Counted from the stretch's first letter, positions 27,963-37,880 are shown. The stretch: DNA of 64,000 nucleotides from Fulvimarina pelagi HTCC2506 (GCF_000153705.1 NZ_DS022272.1:999839-1063838); one strand, 5' to 3'. Notes: a model not told the origin generated them from the letters alone. Numbers and translations are program-made.

Positions 27963-29213
27963 ATGCTGCCAGAATTGGCACGAACGCGTGCGAGGCCGGA
28001 TCGATACATGCCCATCCAGCGGACTGAGCCGAAACAATTCGAATTCGCAGGTTCGACCGGCACCTACCGGATCGCCGTTCGAATTTCGAACGATATGTTC
28101 CGAGTCGAGGCTACGCATGACGGGACGATCGTCGCACTCGATGATGCCATGACCGCATGCCCGCCGGAATTCGTGGACCGGATGACGCTTCTTCGGATGG
28201 TCGATCGATGCTGGAGCGACGGGACGCCCGTCGAAGGGGCGCCCTGCGAATCTATCCATCGTATCGACAGCGAAGCTGCTTTCAGAGCAAGGCTGATCGA
28301 CGATCTCATGACCGGCGCTTCGCCCGAAGTGGTGTCTGCTCTCCTAAGGGGCGCCTGCTCTCGCAAGACTCTTTCCACGGCGCGGGTTCAGATCGAGACG
28401 AGTATCGCTGCACTTGCGAAGTCGGACTGGCGCGAGGCCGCGATCACCGAACTGGAAGACCTCGCAGATGCTGCCCAAGCTGCGTCTGATGCCTTGCAGT
28501 CTCATTTCTCTCTGACGGAGGGTGGCAAGGTCAGGCGCATGAAGGCGGCGATCGGCCGTCTGGCACGGACCATCGGGCCTGATTTCGAACTCTACGGCTT
28601 TCCACAGATCGATATCTCACAAGGCGGCAACAAGTCTGCGTTCGCCGGCAAGTGCCAGCAGGTGGCGGACAATGCCATCTTCCTTCGGGCCGGTCTCAGG
28701 ATCGGCTCGCTTCCCGCGAGCAAACTGAGAAAGCAGATCGCCGAGGCTGCCGCCAACCGGCAATGGGACACGGTCCTCCTCGACGAGGTTCTGCCGGTCT
28801 GGAGGCAGCGTGCCGCCGAAGCAATTGCGCTCTACGATCGCCTGGACGCGCAAACGACCGCGTCGGAGAACATCGAAGTAGGCAGGACCGCGAACGAACG
28901 ACGCGGCGCTTCGGCCTCCACTACCTCTGGTGCGCAGCCAATTGTCGACGCCGTCGTGCTACGGGAAAACGCACTTCTTCGTGGCTATGTGACGCGCTTC
29001 GTATCGGAGATGACTTCCGCGACAGTCGAGATTCTGCTCGACGACCGAAACGAGCCGCAGGTTTCGCCCGATGCACTTGAGGGTGCGGTGCGGGAGCTTG
29101 AAGACCTGGCGCTTATGGGCGGATGCCTTATCGATGATATCCGAGCCCTGCGCGATTGGGTCGAGCGACAGGCCGGCAAGCGCAATGCGAACGGCCTGCC
29201 ATTCGCCGCGTAG
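27963..29213 (+). CDS. Unknown protein encoded directly behind tRNA-Ala
   Basis: The frame gives 416 residues from the ATG at 27963, or 401 from the ATG at 28008 (MPIQRTEPKQ). No signal peptide or membrane segment is seen, and no catalytic motif is recognised. Residues about 25-75 look like a beta-rich domain (GTYRIAVRISNDMFRVEATH). Residues about 100-310 are helical with heptad-like stretches, and ISQGGNKSAFAGKCQQVADN breaks them. A short variable linker (about 320-345) precedes a helical C-terminus. Codon use is close to that of the neighbours, so it is not an obvious recent import. Its position 120 bases behind a tRNA is suggestive of an accessory gene. Confidence 0.7.
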   Translation: MLPELARTRARPDRYMPIQRTEPKQFEFAGSTGTYRIAVRISNDMFRVEATHDGTIVALDDAMTACPPEFVDRMTLLRMVDRCWSDGTPVEGAPCESIHRIDSEAAFRARLIDDLMTGASPEVVSALLRGACSRKTLSTARVQIETSIAALAKSDWREAAITELEDLADAAQAASDALQSHFSLTEGGKVRRMKAAIGRLARTIGPDFELYGFPQIDISQGGNKSAFAGKCQQVADNAIFLRAGLRIGSLPASKLRKQIAEAAANRQWDTVLLDEVLPVWRQRAAEAIALYDRLDAQTTASENIEVGRTANERRGASASTTSGAQPIVDAVVLRENALLRGYVTRFVSEMTSATVEILLDDRNEPQVSPDALEGAVRELEDLALMGGCLIDDIRALRDWVERQAGKRNANGLPFAA

Positions 29214-29255
29214 AACCATCGCGCTAGTTCGCGTCCCTTGAGCAGGGAATCGGCG

Positions 29256-29924
29256 ATGGCGCAGGGCAGGATACTGGCGAAGAAGGATATCGAGACGGTC
29301 TTCCGCCGTCTGTCCGAGGCGATGCCCGGCCGCACGAAGACTGCAAAGGGCCCGAAGGACCAGCCCGATCCGTTTCGCTCCGTTGTCTCCTGCATCCTGT
29401 CGGCCCAGAGCCGCGACACGAACACGAAGGCTGCGACAGACAATCTCTTCGCGCTTGCTACAACCCCGGATGCGATCCTCGCTCTGGACGACGAAGCCGT
29501 CGCGAAAGCGATCAAACCCTGCGGTCTTTACAACAACAAAACCAAGTCACTGAAAAAGCTCTGCACGGCGTTGATCGAGGAGTACGATCGGACCGTGCCG
29601 CAAACCCGCGAAGGGTTGATGAGCTTGCCGGGCGTGGGGCGCAAATGCGCTGACATCGTCATGAGCTTCACCTTCGGGGCGGATGTCATCGCGGTCGACA
29701 CCCATGTCCACCGGGTCTCGAACCGCATCGGCCTTACCGATGCGAAGACAGCCGACCAGACCGCGGCGCAGCTCGAGGAGAATGCACCGGCTTGGGCCTT
29801 CCACGACGGGCACTTCTGGCTGATCCAGTTCGGCAAGGCGATCTGCGTGTCCCGCAAGCCGAAATGCGAAACCTGTCCGGTCAACGACCTTTGCCGCTAC
29901 TACACCGCTACGGGTGCGGCTTGA
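29256..29924 (+). CDS. nth: Endonuclease III (DNA glycosylase/AP lyase)
   Basis: The 222-residue base-excision enzyme removes oxidised pyrimidines. The helix-hairpin-helix LPGVGRKCADIVMSFTFG carries the catalytic Lys, and IAVDTHVHRVSNRIGL carries the catalytic Asp. The C-terminal [4Fe-4S] loop is CVSRKPKCETCPVNDLC with the C-x6-C-x2-C-x5-C pattern. An upstream TTG at 29238 is possible, but the ATG at 29256 gives the usual length. It converges with the Nudix gene. Confidence 0.96.
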   Translation: MAQGRILAKKDIETVFRRLSEAMPGRTKTAKGPKDQPDPFRSVVSCILSAQSRDTNTKAATDNLFALATTPDAILALDDEAVAKAIKPCGLYNNKTKSLKKLCTALIEEYDRTVPQTREGLMSLPGVGRKCADIVMSFTFGADVIAVDTHVHRVSNRIGLTDAKTADQTAAQLEENAPAWAFHDGHFWLIQFGKAICVSRKPKCETCPVNDLCRYYTATGAA

Positions 29925-29939
29925 ACGGTCACAGGCCCG

Positions 29940-30593
29940 TCAGTCTCGGCTGATAGTGCCGAGAAGTGCCTGCGCCCGGGCCCGGCCTTTTCGGGCGAAC
30001 CAGTGGGCGCAGCAGATGAGAAAACCGTTCTCCACCCAGCCGTCGTCGACGGCTCTCATAAGCTCCTCGACCGTGGCGAGGATCGGGTGGATGTCCTCGT
30101 CTTCGTCGGCCTTGCCGGCGCTCGCCACCATCTCGGAAGCGTCGACGACCGCAAGATAGACGGTCACGTGTTCCGTCGTCAGCCCCGGCGTGCTCAGCAT
30201 CGAGAAGCACCGCTCTATCGCTTTCGCCTCGAGACCCGTCTCCTCCAACAGTTCGCGCGTGGCCGCCACCTCAATCTCCTCGCCGTCGTCGACGAGCCCC
30301 GCGGGCAATTCGATCGCTGCCGCCTTGTTGATAGCAAGGGCCGAGCCGATTCGGAACTGGCGGATCACGACGATCGAGTCCGTCTTCGGATCGTAGGGAA
30401 TGATCACTACGACTTCGCCAGTTTCGAGAAAATCGCGGTGCACACCGTTGACCCGCGTCTCACCGTCGAACCGGTCATGATCGAGTATCGCGCGGGTATA
30501 GGGCCAAAAGCCTTCCGCAAGTGGCTCCTTCGACGTGACCGTAAAGTCGATCGGCTGATCGGCGAGGTGGTCGCGGTAAGAGTGGCGGCTCAC
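29940..30593 (-). CDS. Nudix hydrolase, ADP-ribose pyrophosphatase-like
   Basis: The 217-residue protein has a complete Nudix box, GLVDDGEEIEVAATRELLEE followed by TGL, matching GX5EX7REUXEEXGU. Upstream, ETGEVVVIIPYDPKTDSIVV and FRIGSALAINKAAAIELPAG are typical for NudF-type ADP-ribose or nucleoside-diphosphate-sugar pyrophosphatases. The start overlaps the yejF stop by four bases (ATGA), so it is the last gene of the peptide transporter operon. The link to peptide import is not obvious. Substrate is unknown. Confidence 0.9.
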   Translation of the reverse strand: MSRHSYRDHLADQPIDFTVTSKEPLAEGFWPYTRAILDHDRFDGETRVNGVHRDFLETGEVVVIIPYDPKTDSIVVIRQFRIGSALAINKAAAIELPAGLVDDGEEIEVAATRELLEETGLEAKAIERCFSMLSTPGLTTEHVTVYLAVVDASEMVASAGKADEDEDIHPILATVEELMRAVDDGWVENGFLICCAHWFARKGRARAQALLGTISRD

Positions 30594-32245
30594 TGCGAGA
30601 CGGCCCCCATATGTCGGGTTTCGATGTCGAAGGCGGCCGCCATAAGGGCCTCGGTATAATCGGTCTTCGGCGCATCGAAAATCTCGTCGGCGGAGCCTCT
30701 CTCGACGACCTTGCCGTTGCGCATCACGATCACCTCGTTGGCGAGTGCCCGCACCACCTTGAGGTCGTGGCTGATGAAGAGAAACGCCAGATTATGTTTC
30801 TTCTGGAGATCGCGCAGCAGGTCGACCACCTGCGCCTGGACACTCATGTCAAGCGCACTGGTCGGCTCGTCGAGCATCACAAAACGCGGCTTCAGCACCA
30901 TCGCGCGGGCGATGGCGATACGCTGGCGCTGGCCGCCGGAGAACTCGTGCGGAAAGCGGAAGCGCGTCGCGGGGTCGAGCCCGGTTTCCTTCAGCGCCTG
31001 CACCACGCGTTCGTCCCGCTCGTCGGCCGAGAGCTTCGGCGCGTGTATCCGCAGCCCCTCGGAGATGATGTCCGCCACCGGCATGCGCGGCGAGAGCGAG
31101 CCGAACGGATCCTGGAAGACGATCTGTATCTTCTCGCGCAGCGGCTTCATCTCTTTGAAAGACCGCTCGTCGATCCGCTGGCCGTCGAAGACGATTTCGC
31201 CCTTCGACGAAATCATACGCGTCAGGGCTAGGCCCAGCGTCGTCTTGCCGGAACCGGATTCTCCGACGACCCCGACAGTCTGCCCGGCCCGCACCGTCAG
31301 GTCGATGCCGTCAACCGCTTTCACATGGTCGGTGACGCGCCGGAAAAGCCCCGTCTTGATCGGAAACCAGACCTTCACGTCTCTGGCTTCCATCACCTTT
31401 TCCGCATTGGCGTTCGCGGCCGGCGGATGACCCTTCGGTTCGGCCGCGAGGAGATGACGCGTATAGGCGTGCTGCGGGTTCTCGAAGATCGCTTGGGTTT
31501 TGCCTTCCTCGACGATCTTGCCCTTCGTCATCACGCAGACCCGGTCGGCGATCTTCCGCACGATGCCAAGATCGTGGGTGATGAACAGCATCGCCATGCC
31601 GTTCTCGACCTGCAGACGATGGAGAAGTTCGAGGATCTGCGCCTGGACCGTGACGTCGAGCGCCGTGGTCGGTTCGTCGGCGATGAGGAGGTCCGGTTCG
31701 TTGGCAAGCGCCATCGCAATCATCACGCGTTGGCGCTGCCCGCCGGAGAGCTGGTGCGGATAGGCATCCAGGCGTTTCTCGGGATCGCGGATGCCCACTT
31801 GATGAAGAAGTTCGAGGGTACGCTTCTTGGCCTGCTCGTCGCGCATGCCGCGATGAATGCGCAGGACTTCGGTCACCTGCTTTTCGATCGTGTGCAGCGG
31901 ATTGAGCGAGCTCATCGGCTCCTGGAAGATCACCGAGATCCGGTTGCCGCGCGTCTTGCGTAGATTCTCGTCAGACGCAGTCAGGAGATCCTGCCCGTCG
32001 AAATGAATCGTGCCGCCCGGATGGCTGGCGGCAGGGTAGGGCAAGAGCTTCAGGATCGACATCGCCGAGACCGACTTGCCCGATCCGGATTCGCCGACGA
32101 GCGCCAGCGTCTCGCCGGGCGCAATCGCGAAGGAGACGCCACCGACCGCGATCTGCGTATTGCCGCCCTGGGTGAAGGCAACCTGCAGGTCCTCGACCTT
32201 CAGGATCGGCTTGTCGCTCTTGATCTTCGTCTGGATCTGACTCAC
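30590..32245 (-). CDS. yejF: Peptide ABC transporter, fused double ATP-binding protein (YejF)
   Basis: The 551-residue protein holds two ABC ATPase domains. Domain 1 has Walker [16 protein letters not shown], signature [20 protein letters not shown] and Walker [13 protein letters not shown]. Domain 2 (from about residue 280) has [33 protein letters not shown] and [12 protein letters not shown]. The order and length are those of YejF, which powers the YejBE permease. Each half has an OppD/OppF-type C-terminal region. It is separated from the CDF gene by 33 bases. Confidence 0.95.
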   Translation of the reverse strand: MSQIQTKIKSDKPILKVEDLQVAFTQGGNTQIAVGGVSFAIAPGETLALVGESGSGKSVSAMSILKLLPYPAASHPGGTIHFDGQDLLTASDENLRKTRGNRISVIFQEPMSSLNPLHTIEKQVTEVLRIHRGMRDEQAKKRTLELLHQVGIRDPEKRLDAYPHQLSGGQRQRVMIAMALANEPDLLIADEPTTALDVTVQAQILELLHRLQVENGMAMLFITHDLGIVRKIADRVCVMTKGKIVEEGKTQAIFENPQHAYTRHLLAAEPKGHPPAANANAEKVMEARDVKVWFPIKTGLFRRVTDHVKAVDGIDLTVRAGQTVGVVGESGSGKTTLGLALTRMISSKGEIVFDGQRIDERSFKEMKPLREKIQIVFQDPFGSLSPRMPVADIISEGLRIHAPKLSADERDERVVQALKETGLDPATRFRFPHEFSGGQRQRIAIARAMVLKPRFVMLDEPTSALDMSVQAQVVDLLRDLQKKHNLAFLFISHDLKVVRALANEVIVMRNGKVVERGSADEIFDAPKTDYTEALMAAAFDIETRHMGAVSQ

Positions 32246-32278
32246 GGCGGCATGTCCTCGGGACGTTGGGTCTCAGCC

Positions 32279-33283
32279 TCAGGCGGGCTGGTGATCGGAT
32301 GAGACTTCGTGCGTCTCAGCGTCTTTTTGGTCGCGCGATCCGTGGCCGTGCTGGGCATGATGCACCGCTTCGTCGGCACAACTGCCATATTCGACTTCGA
32401 CCGTCGCATGCTCGATCGAAAAGCGCTGTTTCAGTTCGGCCTTGATCGCGCGGGTGATATCGGGTCCGTCCGCCTGCTCGTCGATACAGGCATGCAGCGT
32501 CGCCATGGGACGCTCGGGCGTCAGCGACCAGATGTGGATGTGATGGACGTCTTTCAGGCCATCGACCGACGAAACAAGGACGGTCTTCAGCGTCTTCACA
32601 TCGATGTCCTGTGGCGTGCCTTCGAGCAGCACATGGCCGGCATCGCGCACCAACCTGTAGGCCGAGACAAGGATGATGATCGAGACAAGCACAGAAAGAA
32701 TCGGATCGATCGGTGTCCACCCTGTCCAGATGATGACACCAGCGGCAAGGATCGCGGCGATTGAACCCAAAAGGTCCCCGAGCACGTGCAGGACGGCGCC
32801 CCGGATATTCAGATTGGCGCGATCAGCACCATGAAGGATCGTGAAGACGAGGATATTCACCACGAGCCCAGCGACCGCGATGACCATCATCATGCCGCCC
32901 AGCACCTCGGTCGGGCTCATTAGCCGGTGGATGGCCTCATAGGTGATGAAGCCGGCTATGACGAAGAGGGTCAGCCCGTTCACGAACGCGACGAGCACCT
33001 CGAACCGGTCGTAACCATAGGTTCGCTCTTGGTCGCTCGGCTTGCGCGACAAGCGGAAGGCAAACCAGCCGAGCGCCAGCGCCGCAAAATCGGTCAGCAT
33101 GTGACCGGCATCGGCGAGCAGAGCGAGAGAGCCAGAAATCAGCCCACCGACGACCTCCGCCAGCATGAAGCCGCCTGTCAGGACGGCTGCGATGGCAATC
33201 CGCCGCTCGTTGGCGCCATGAGAATGGCCTTTGAAGCCATGCGAATGGCTATGGCCCGCGTGATCGTATTCTGTATGGGTCAT
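32279..33283 (-). CDS. Cation diffusion facilitator (zinc/cobalt exporter type)
   Basis: The 334-residue protein has a His-rich cytoplasmic N-terminus (DHAGHSHSHGFKGHSHGANE), six membrane segments and a cytoplasmic domain. The metal site of helix II is LALLADAGHMLTDFAALALG and the matching site of helix V lies in LHVLGDLLGSIAAILAAGVI, giving the HxxxD/HxxxD pattern of Zn-type CDFs. KDVHHIHIWSLTPERPMATL is the C-terminal domain. A second His-rich stretch (AVHHAQHGHGSRDQ) ends the protein. It should export Zn2+ or Co2+ in exchange for protons. Its ATG overlaps the stop of the small gene upstream (ATGA). Confidence 0.93.
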   Translation of the reverse strand: MTHTEYDHAGHSHSHGFKGHSHGANERRIAIAAVLTGGFMLAEVVGGLISGSLALLADAGHMLTDFAALALGWFAFRLSRKPSDQERTYGYDRFEVLVAFVNGLTLFVIAGFITYEAIHRLMSPTEVLGGMMMVIAVAGLVVNILVFTILHGADRANLNIRGAVLHVLGDLLGSIAAILAAGVIIWTGWTPIDPILSVLVSIIILVSAYRLVRDAGHVLLEGTPQDIDVKTLKTVLVSSVDGLKDVHHIHIWSLTPERPMATLHACIDEQADGPDITRAIKAELKQRFSIEHATVEVEYGSCADEAVHHAQHGHGSRDQKDAETHEVSSDHQPA

Positions 33284-33453
33284 TGCGCGAACCCAATCTC
33301 GATTTCCTGCTTGGTGGGCTTGTTCCCGTCCCATATCGAAGGTTCACCATGGACAGCGGCGCAGACCTCGCGCCCGGCAAACAAACGACCGCGAAGCTTT
33401 TCCGCCAGGCCCTCCACCTTCATGGCGCGCACGATCTTGCCGATTTCGCCCAT
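33280..33453 (-). CDS. Small 57-residue protein coupled to CDF gene
   Basis: This frame (MGEIGKIVRAMKVEGLAEKL ... IGFAQ) lies between yejE and the CDF gene. Its TGA overlaps the CDF ATG by the four-base ATGA form of coupling. Codons end mostly in G or C, as in neighbouring genes. The sequence looks amphipathic in its first half, with a single Cys in GREVCAAVHGEPSIW. No family is recognised. The start may be at 33453, or at 33423 (MKVEGL); there is no strong Shine-Dalgarno for either. It may be a real small protein or serve only to bring ribosomes to the CDF start. Confidence 0.45.
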   Translation of the reverse strand: MGEIGKIVRAMKVEGLAEKLRGRLFAGREVCAAVHGEPSIWDGNKPTKQEIEIGFAQ

Positions 33454-33469
33454 GGCACGAACTTTTCGC

Positions 33470-34705
33470 TCATCCGAAGCTCTTGCGCGGATCGAAGGCG
33501 TCGCGCACTGCCTCACCGATGAAGACCAGCAAGGATAACATCAGGCTGATCACGATGAAGCCGGAGAAGCCGAGCCACGGGGCCTGAAGGTTGTTCTTAC
33601 CCTGAGCGAGGAGCTCGCCGAGCGAGGGCGAGCCGGGCGGCAGGCCGAAGCCAAGGAAATCGAGCGAGGTGAGCGTCGTGATCGAGCCGTTCAGGATGAA
33701 GGGCAAGAAGGTGAGCGTCGCCACCATCGCGTTCGGCAACAGGTGCCGCCACATGATGGTCAGATCGCCGACGCCGAGCGCCCGCGCCGCGCTGACATAC
33801 TCGAAATTGCGCGCCCTGAGGAACTCGGCGCGCACCACGCCTACGAAAGCGACCCACGAGAAGAGCAGCATGATGCCGAGCAGGATCCAGAAGCCGGGCG
33901 GAAGGATCGCCGCGATGATGAGCAGGAGATAGAGAACCGGGATCGACGACCAGATCTCGATGAAGCGCTGGAAGATCAGGTCCGTCCAGCCGCCAAAATA
34001 GCCCTGAATCGCGCCAGCCGCGACGCCGATGACGGCGGAAGCCGCAGTCAAGATCAGCCCGAACAGAACGGAGATGCGAAAGCCGTAGATCAGCCGTGCG
34101 ACGACGTCCCGGCCCTGATCGTCGGTGCCGAGCCAGTTCATGTTGCCGAATGTACAGTTCTTGTCGCCAACCCCATCCGGATAACGCGCGCAGGCTTCCT
34201 CGTCGGTCATGGTCCATGTCGGCGGGGAGGGAGCCGGCGACGGAATCTCGTTGTTGACGGTCTGATAGGAGTATCGGATCGGCGGCCAGATCGCCCAGCC
34301 GTTGGCGTCGATCTCATCCTGCACGAAGGGATCGCGATAGTTCGTCACCGGCAGGAAGCCGCCAAACACCTCTTCGGGATAGTCGACGGCGATCGGATAG
34401 TAGAGCTCGTTATTGTAGGAGACGAGCAGCGGCTTGTCGTTGGCGATCAGTTCGGCAAAGCCGGTGACGACGAACAGGATGAGAAAAATCCAGAGCGACC
34501 AGAACCCTCGCCGGTTGCTCCTGAAGTTCTGCCAGCGTCGCTTGTTGAGCGGAGAGAGCTTCGGCCGCTTCACCTGCTGGGATTCCGGCGCCATCTGCGC
34601 GATACCGCTGGTCTCTTCGCGCGCGATCGCCGCCGCCCGTTCGTCGGCATGCTCCTCTTTGTGAGATGGATCGCTCTTCAGTCGGTTTTTGAGGGCGTCG
34701 TCCAT
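33470..34705 (-). CDS. yejE: Peptide ABC transporter permease YejE
   Basis: The 411-residue permease has one N-terminal membrane helix (GFWSLWIFLILFVVTGFAEL), a large periplasmic loop and five further helices. NWLGTDDQGRDVVARLIYGF is the family motif before the membrane domain, and EYVSAARALGVGDLTIMWRH contains the EAA loop that contacts the ATPase. Both match YejE/OppC. With YejB and YejF it forms an importer for peptides (microcin C-like compounds and antimicrobial or peptidoglycan peptides in relatives). It starts 3 bases behind the yejB stop. Confidence 0.95.
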   Translation of the reverse strand: MDDALKNRLKSDPSHKEEHADERAAAIAREETSGIAQMAPESQQVKRPKLSPLNKRRWQNFRSNRRGFWSLWIFLILFVVTGFAELIANDKPLLVSYNNELYYPIAVDYPEEVFGGFLPVTNYRDPFVQDEIDANGWAIWPPIRYSYQTVNNEIPSPAPSPPTWTMTDEEACARYPDGVGDKNCTFGNMNWLGTDDQGRDVVARLIYGFRISVLFGLILTAASAVIGVAAGAIQGYFGGWTDLIFQRFIEIWSSIPVLYLLLIIAAILPPGFWILLGIMLLFSWVAFVGVVRAEFLRARNFEYVSAARALGVGDLTIMWRHLLPNAMVATLTFLPFILNGSITTLTSLDFLGFGLPPGSPSLGELLAQGKNNLQAPWLGFSGFIVISLMLSLLVFIGEAVRDAFDPRKSFG

Positions 34706-34708
34706 CGC

Positions 34709-35842
34709 TCAGACCTCCCGGCTCTCGAAGTCGATGCGGGGATCGATCCAGGTATAGGTGAGATCGGAGATCAGCGTCGTCACGAGGCCGATCAGCGAGA
34801 AGATGTAGAGGGTCCCGAACACCACAGGATAGTCGCGCTGATAGATCGACTGGAAGCCGAGATAGCCAAGCCCATCGAGCGAAAAGATGGTCTCGATCAG
34901 TAGAGAGCCCGAGAAGAAGGCCGCGATGAACGCGCCCGGGAAGCCCGCGACGATGATCAACATCGCATTGCGGAAGACGTGCCCGTAGAGCACGCGCCGC
35001 TCGGTCAGCCCCTTGGCCCGCGCGGTGGTCACGTACTGCTTGCGGATCTCGTCGAGGAACGAATTCTTGGTCAGCAGCGTCGTCGTCGCGAAAGCGGAGA
35101 GGGCGAGAGCGATCAGCGGCAACGTCAGATGCCAGAAATAGTCGGGCACCACTCGGGTCACGCAACTCGGCAGGTCGAAGACCGGTGACCAGGGCGCACA
35201 CCATCGTCCGTCGATGCCGTCTGAAAGCAGTCCGCGCAACGGGAACCAGTCGAAGAACGAGCCGCCGGCAAAGAGCACGATCAAAAGCACGGCGAAGAGA
35301 AAACCTGGAATCGCATAGGCCACGATGACGATACCCGACGTCCAGATGTCGAAGGTCGAGCCATCGTGAAGCGCCTTGCGGATGCCGAGCGGGATCGAGA
35401 TCAGGTAAGAGAGAAGTGTGATCCAGATGCCGAGGGAGATCGAGACCGGCATCTTCTCCAAGATCAGGTCCCAGACCGAGATCGAGCGGAAATAGCTCTC
35501 GCCGAAATCGAAGCGGGAATAGTCCCACAGCATCATGCCAAAGCGTTCGAGTGGAGGTCTGTCGAAGCCGAACTGCTCTTCGAGGCGCTGGATAAATTCC
35601 GGATCAAGCCCTTGCGCACCGCGATAGCTGGAGCTCTCGCTGCCCTGTCCACCACCGCCGAAATCGCCGCCGCCGCCACCGGATACCCGATCGGTCGCAC
35701 TGCCGGCATCGCCTTGAAGCGTCGCGATGACCTGCTCGACCGGCCCGCCTGGCGCGAACTGTATGACGATGAAGGAGATCGCCATGATGCCGACCAGCGT
35801 CGGCACCATCAGGAGCAGTCGGCGGAGTATATAGGCGCCCAT
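34709..35842 (-). CDS. yejB: Peptide ABC transporter permease YejB
   Basis: The 377-residue protein has the OppB-type N-terminus [20 protein letters not shown], then the Gly-rich insertion [20 protein letters not shown] around residues 54-75. This insertion is part of YejB in many relatives. The EAA loop is [20 protein letters not shown]. Six membrane segments are expected. Upstream lies a 172-base gap to the second binding protein gene, in which I see neither a terminator nor a promoter of note. Confidence 0.95.
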   Translation of the reverse strand: MGAYILRRLLLMVPTLVGIMAISFIVIQFAPGGPVEQVIATLQGDAGSATDRVSGGGGGDFGGGGQGSESSSYRGAQGLDPEFIQRLEEQFGFDRPPLERFGMMLWDYSRFDFGESYFRSISVWDLILEKMPVSISLGIWITLLSYLISIPLGIRKALHDGSTFDIWTSGIVIVAYAIPGFLFAVLLIVLFAGGSFFDWFPLRGLLSDGIDGRWCAPWSPVFDLPSCVTRVVPDYFWHLTLPLIALALSAFATTTLLTKNSFLDEIRKQYVTTARAKGLTERRVLYGHVFRNAMLIIVAGFPGAFIAAFFSGSLLIETIFSLDGLGYLGFQSIYQRDYPVVFGTLYIFSLIGLVTTLISDLTYTWIDPRIDFESREV

Positions 35843-36014
35843 TCGGGGGGTCGGTCTCCTGAAACTGGTTATTGTGGCCGCTGGATCCCCGTCAGCCGGG
35901 CTGTCTTTAGCTGTTCAACCTATCTAACAGCCTCGTTCGCGCGGGCAAAACCGGTATCGCCGCAGCGAACAGCCTCGCGCAAGAGGCGAAGTGGGCTGTC
36001 CTCTGCTCAAGCCT

Positions 36015-37880
36015 TCACGACTTGGTTTCGTCGATCCACCAGAGCCGCTCGACCGGCCAACCATAATCCGGTTTCGGGGTGTCGAAACCGAAGATGTCCC
36101 AATAGGCCGCGCGATGAGCGTTCGAGTGGATGTTGGGGATCCAGTCGAGACGGGCCCGCAATACTCTGTCGAGCGCCCGCATCGCGGTCACGAGGTCTTC
36201 GCGGCCGTTCACTTCGCCGACATTCTCGATCAGCCTGTCCACCGCAGCGCTTGCCATGCCCGGATAGTTCGAAGACCCTTGACGGTCGGCTGTCTCGCTG
36301 CCGAAAAGCGAACGAAGGCCGTTGGTCGTCGGTGTCGGCGAAATGCCGGCCGCATGGCCGATCATGTCGAAGTCGAAGCGGTTGGTCCGATCGGTATACT
36401 GCGCCGCATCGACCACGCGCACCGAGGCATCGATGCCGATTGCCTGACAGGTCTGAACGAACTTGCCGTAGACTCTGGCGAAGCCCGGATCGTCGACGAG
36501 ATATTCGAGCTGGAAGGGCTGTCCGTTCTTGTCGCGCACCCGCCCGCCTTGGCGCTCGTAACCGGCTTCCTGAAGAAGGTCGAGCGCCTCGCGCAGCCGG
36601 TCGCGGTCGCGACCGGACCCGTCCGAGACGGGCTGCGTCCAGACTTCGCCGAAGACTTCCTCAGGGATCTCGCCGCGCAGTGGTTCGAGAAGCGCAAGTT
36701 CAGCTTCGGACGGCGCGCCTTCGGCCATGAACTCGGAGTTTTCGAAGCAGGATTGCGAATGGTCGTAAAGACCGTAGAACATGTTGGCGTTCGTCCACTC
36801 GAAATCAAAGCATAGATTGATTGCGCGCCGAACCCGAACGTCCGCAAACCGCTCGCGGCGCTGATTCAGCGCCCAGCACTGGAATCGGGGAAAAAGTTCG
36901 GCCGGAAACTCTCGCTTGACGACTTCACCGGACTGGATTGCCGGGAAGTTGTACTCAGTCGCCCAGCTCTTCGAGGTGAACTCCTCACGAAACTTGACGA
37001 GCCCCTTTTTGAAGGCCTCCAGAGCCGTCTGCCGCTCGCGGAAGAAATCGATCCGCAGAGTCTGGAAATGGTCGAGTCCTTTCGCGAAGCCCTGTTCCTC
37101 GCCCCAGTAGTCTTCCCGCTTCTCGTACTCGATGAAACGACCGAACTCGTACCGGCCGACAGTATAACGTCCTGAACCGGGAATGATCTCGTCCGTCGGC
37201 TCGTCTAGCGAACGGCCCTCGAAGAAGGTCCTGGGCAGGATCGGCAGAGACAGGACGCCGATGGCATCCTGATAGCTCTGGTTTGCGTCGAAGGTGATCT
37301 GCGCCGTCCGCTCGTCCACGACCTCTGCTGATTTGAAGTCGCGGAGCGCGATCTGGATCGAAGGATGGCCGAATTCTGCCAGCGTCTCGTAGGAAAAGAC
37401 CACGTCTTCCGGCGTGACCGCATCGCCGGTCGAGAACTTCGCTTCCGGCCGCAGCATGAAGTCGAACTGGAGGCGATCCTCCGAGACCGTCACCGTTTCG
37501 GCAAGTGCGCCGTAGATGGCGTCCGGCTCGTCGAGGCTGCTCGTCATCAAGCCTTCGTAGAGAAAAGTCATGCGCGGCGGCGCATTACCCTTGAGCACGA
37601 AGGTGTTGAGCGTATCGAAGGTCAGAGCGGACTGGTTGAAGGCCCAGTTCGGCGGCGAGAAGGCAAAGGTCCCGCCTTCTGGCGCATCCGGGTTTGCATA
37701 ATCGAAATGATCGAACCCTTCGGCGTATTTCAATTCGCCGAAGGCCGACAGGCCGTGCAGTGGAACGCCTGTCTCGACATTCGCGAGCGCCTCACGCAAC
37801 GGCAGACCCAAGCTTGCCGCCGACCCGAATGCCAGTTGCCCGAACCGGCGTCGCGTCAGATACGTCGATGCGCTCGCCAT
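36015..37880 (-). CDS. YejA-like extracellular solute-binding protein, second copy, Tat-type signal
   Basis: The 621-residue protein starts MASASTYLTRRRFGQLAFGS. RRRFGQ fits the twin-arginine motif, so export may use the Tat route. The SBP family 5 fold includes KYAEGFDHFDYANPDAPEGG, then AKFSTGDAVTPEDVVFSYET. The C-terminus has DRTNRFDFDMIGHAAG and GWPVERLWWIDETKS. It is about 30 residues shorter at the mature N-terminus than the first copy. The ATG overlaps the stop of the first copy by four bases, so both binding proteins are co-translated. It should deliver peptides to YejBEF. Confidence 0.93.
   Translation of the reverse strand: MASASTYLTRRRFGQLAFGSAASLGLPLREALANVETGVPLHGLSAFGELKYAEGFDHFDYANPDAPEGGTFAFSPPNWAFNQSALTFDTLNTFVLKGNAPPRMTFLYEGLMTSSLDEPDAIYGALAETVTVSEDRLQFDFMLRPEAKFSTGDAVTPEDVVFSYETLAEFGHPSIQIALRDFKSAEVVDERTAQITFDANQSYQDAIGVLSLPILPRTFFEGRSLDEPTDEIIPGSGRYTVGRYEFGRFIEYEKREDYWGEEQGFAKGLDHFQTLRIDFFRERQTALEAFKKGLVKFREEFTSKSWATEYNFPAIQSGEVVKREFPAELFPRFQCWALNQRRERFADVRVRRAINLCFDFEWTNANMFYGLYDHSQSCFENSEFMAEGAPSEAELALLEPLRGEIPEEVFGEVWTQPVSDGSGRDRDRLREALDLLQEAGYERQGGRVRDKNGQPFQLEYLVDDPGFARVYGKFVQTCQAIGIDASVRVVDAAQYTDRTNRFDFDMIGHAAGISPTPTTNGLRSLFGSETADRQGSSNYPGMASAAVDRLIENVGEVNGREDLVTAMRALDRVLRARLDWIPNIHSNAHRAAYWDIFGFDTPKPDYGWPVERLWWIDETKS

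Noticed and set aside
27843-29255. Integrated element at tRNA-Ala
   Set aside because: No integrase, no duplicate of the tRNA 3' end and native-like codon use; only position argues for it.
33420-33473. 17-codon frame starting on an ATGA overlap with the yejE stop
   Set aside because: It ends after 17 codons in another frame than the 57-residue gene; more likely a chance overlap than a leader peptide, though a frameshifted longer start cannot be excluded.
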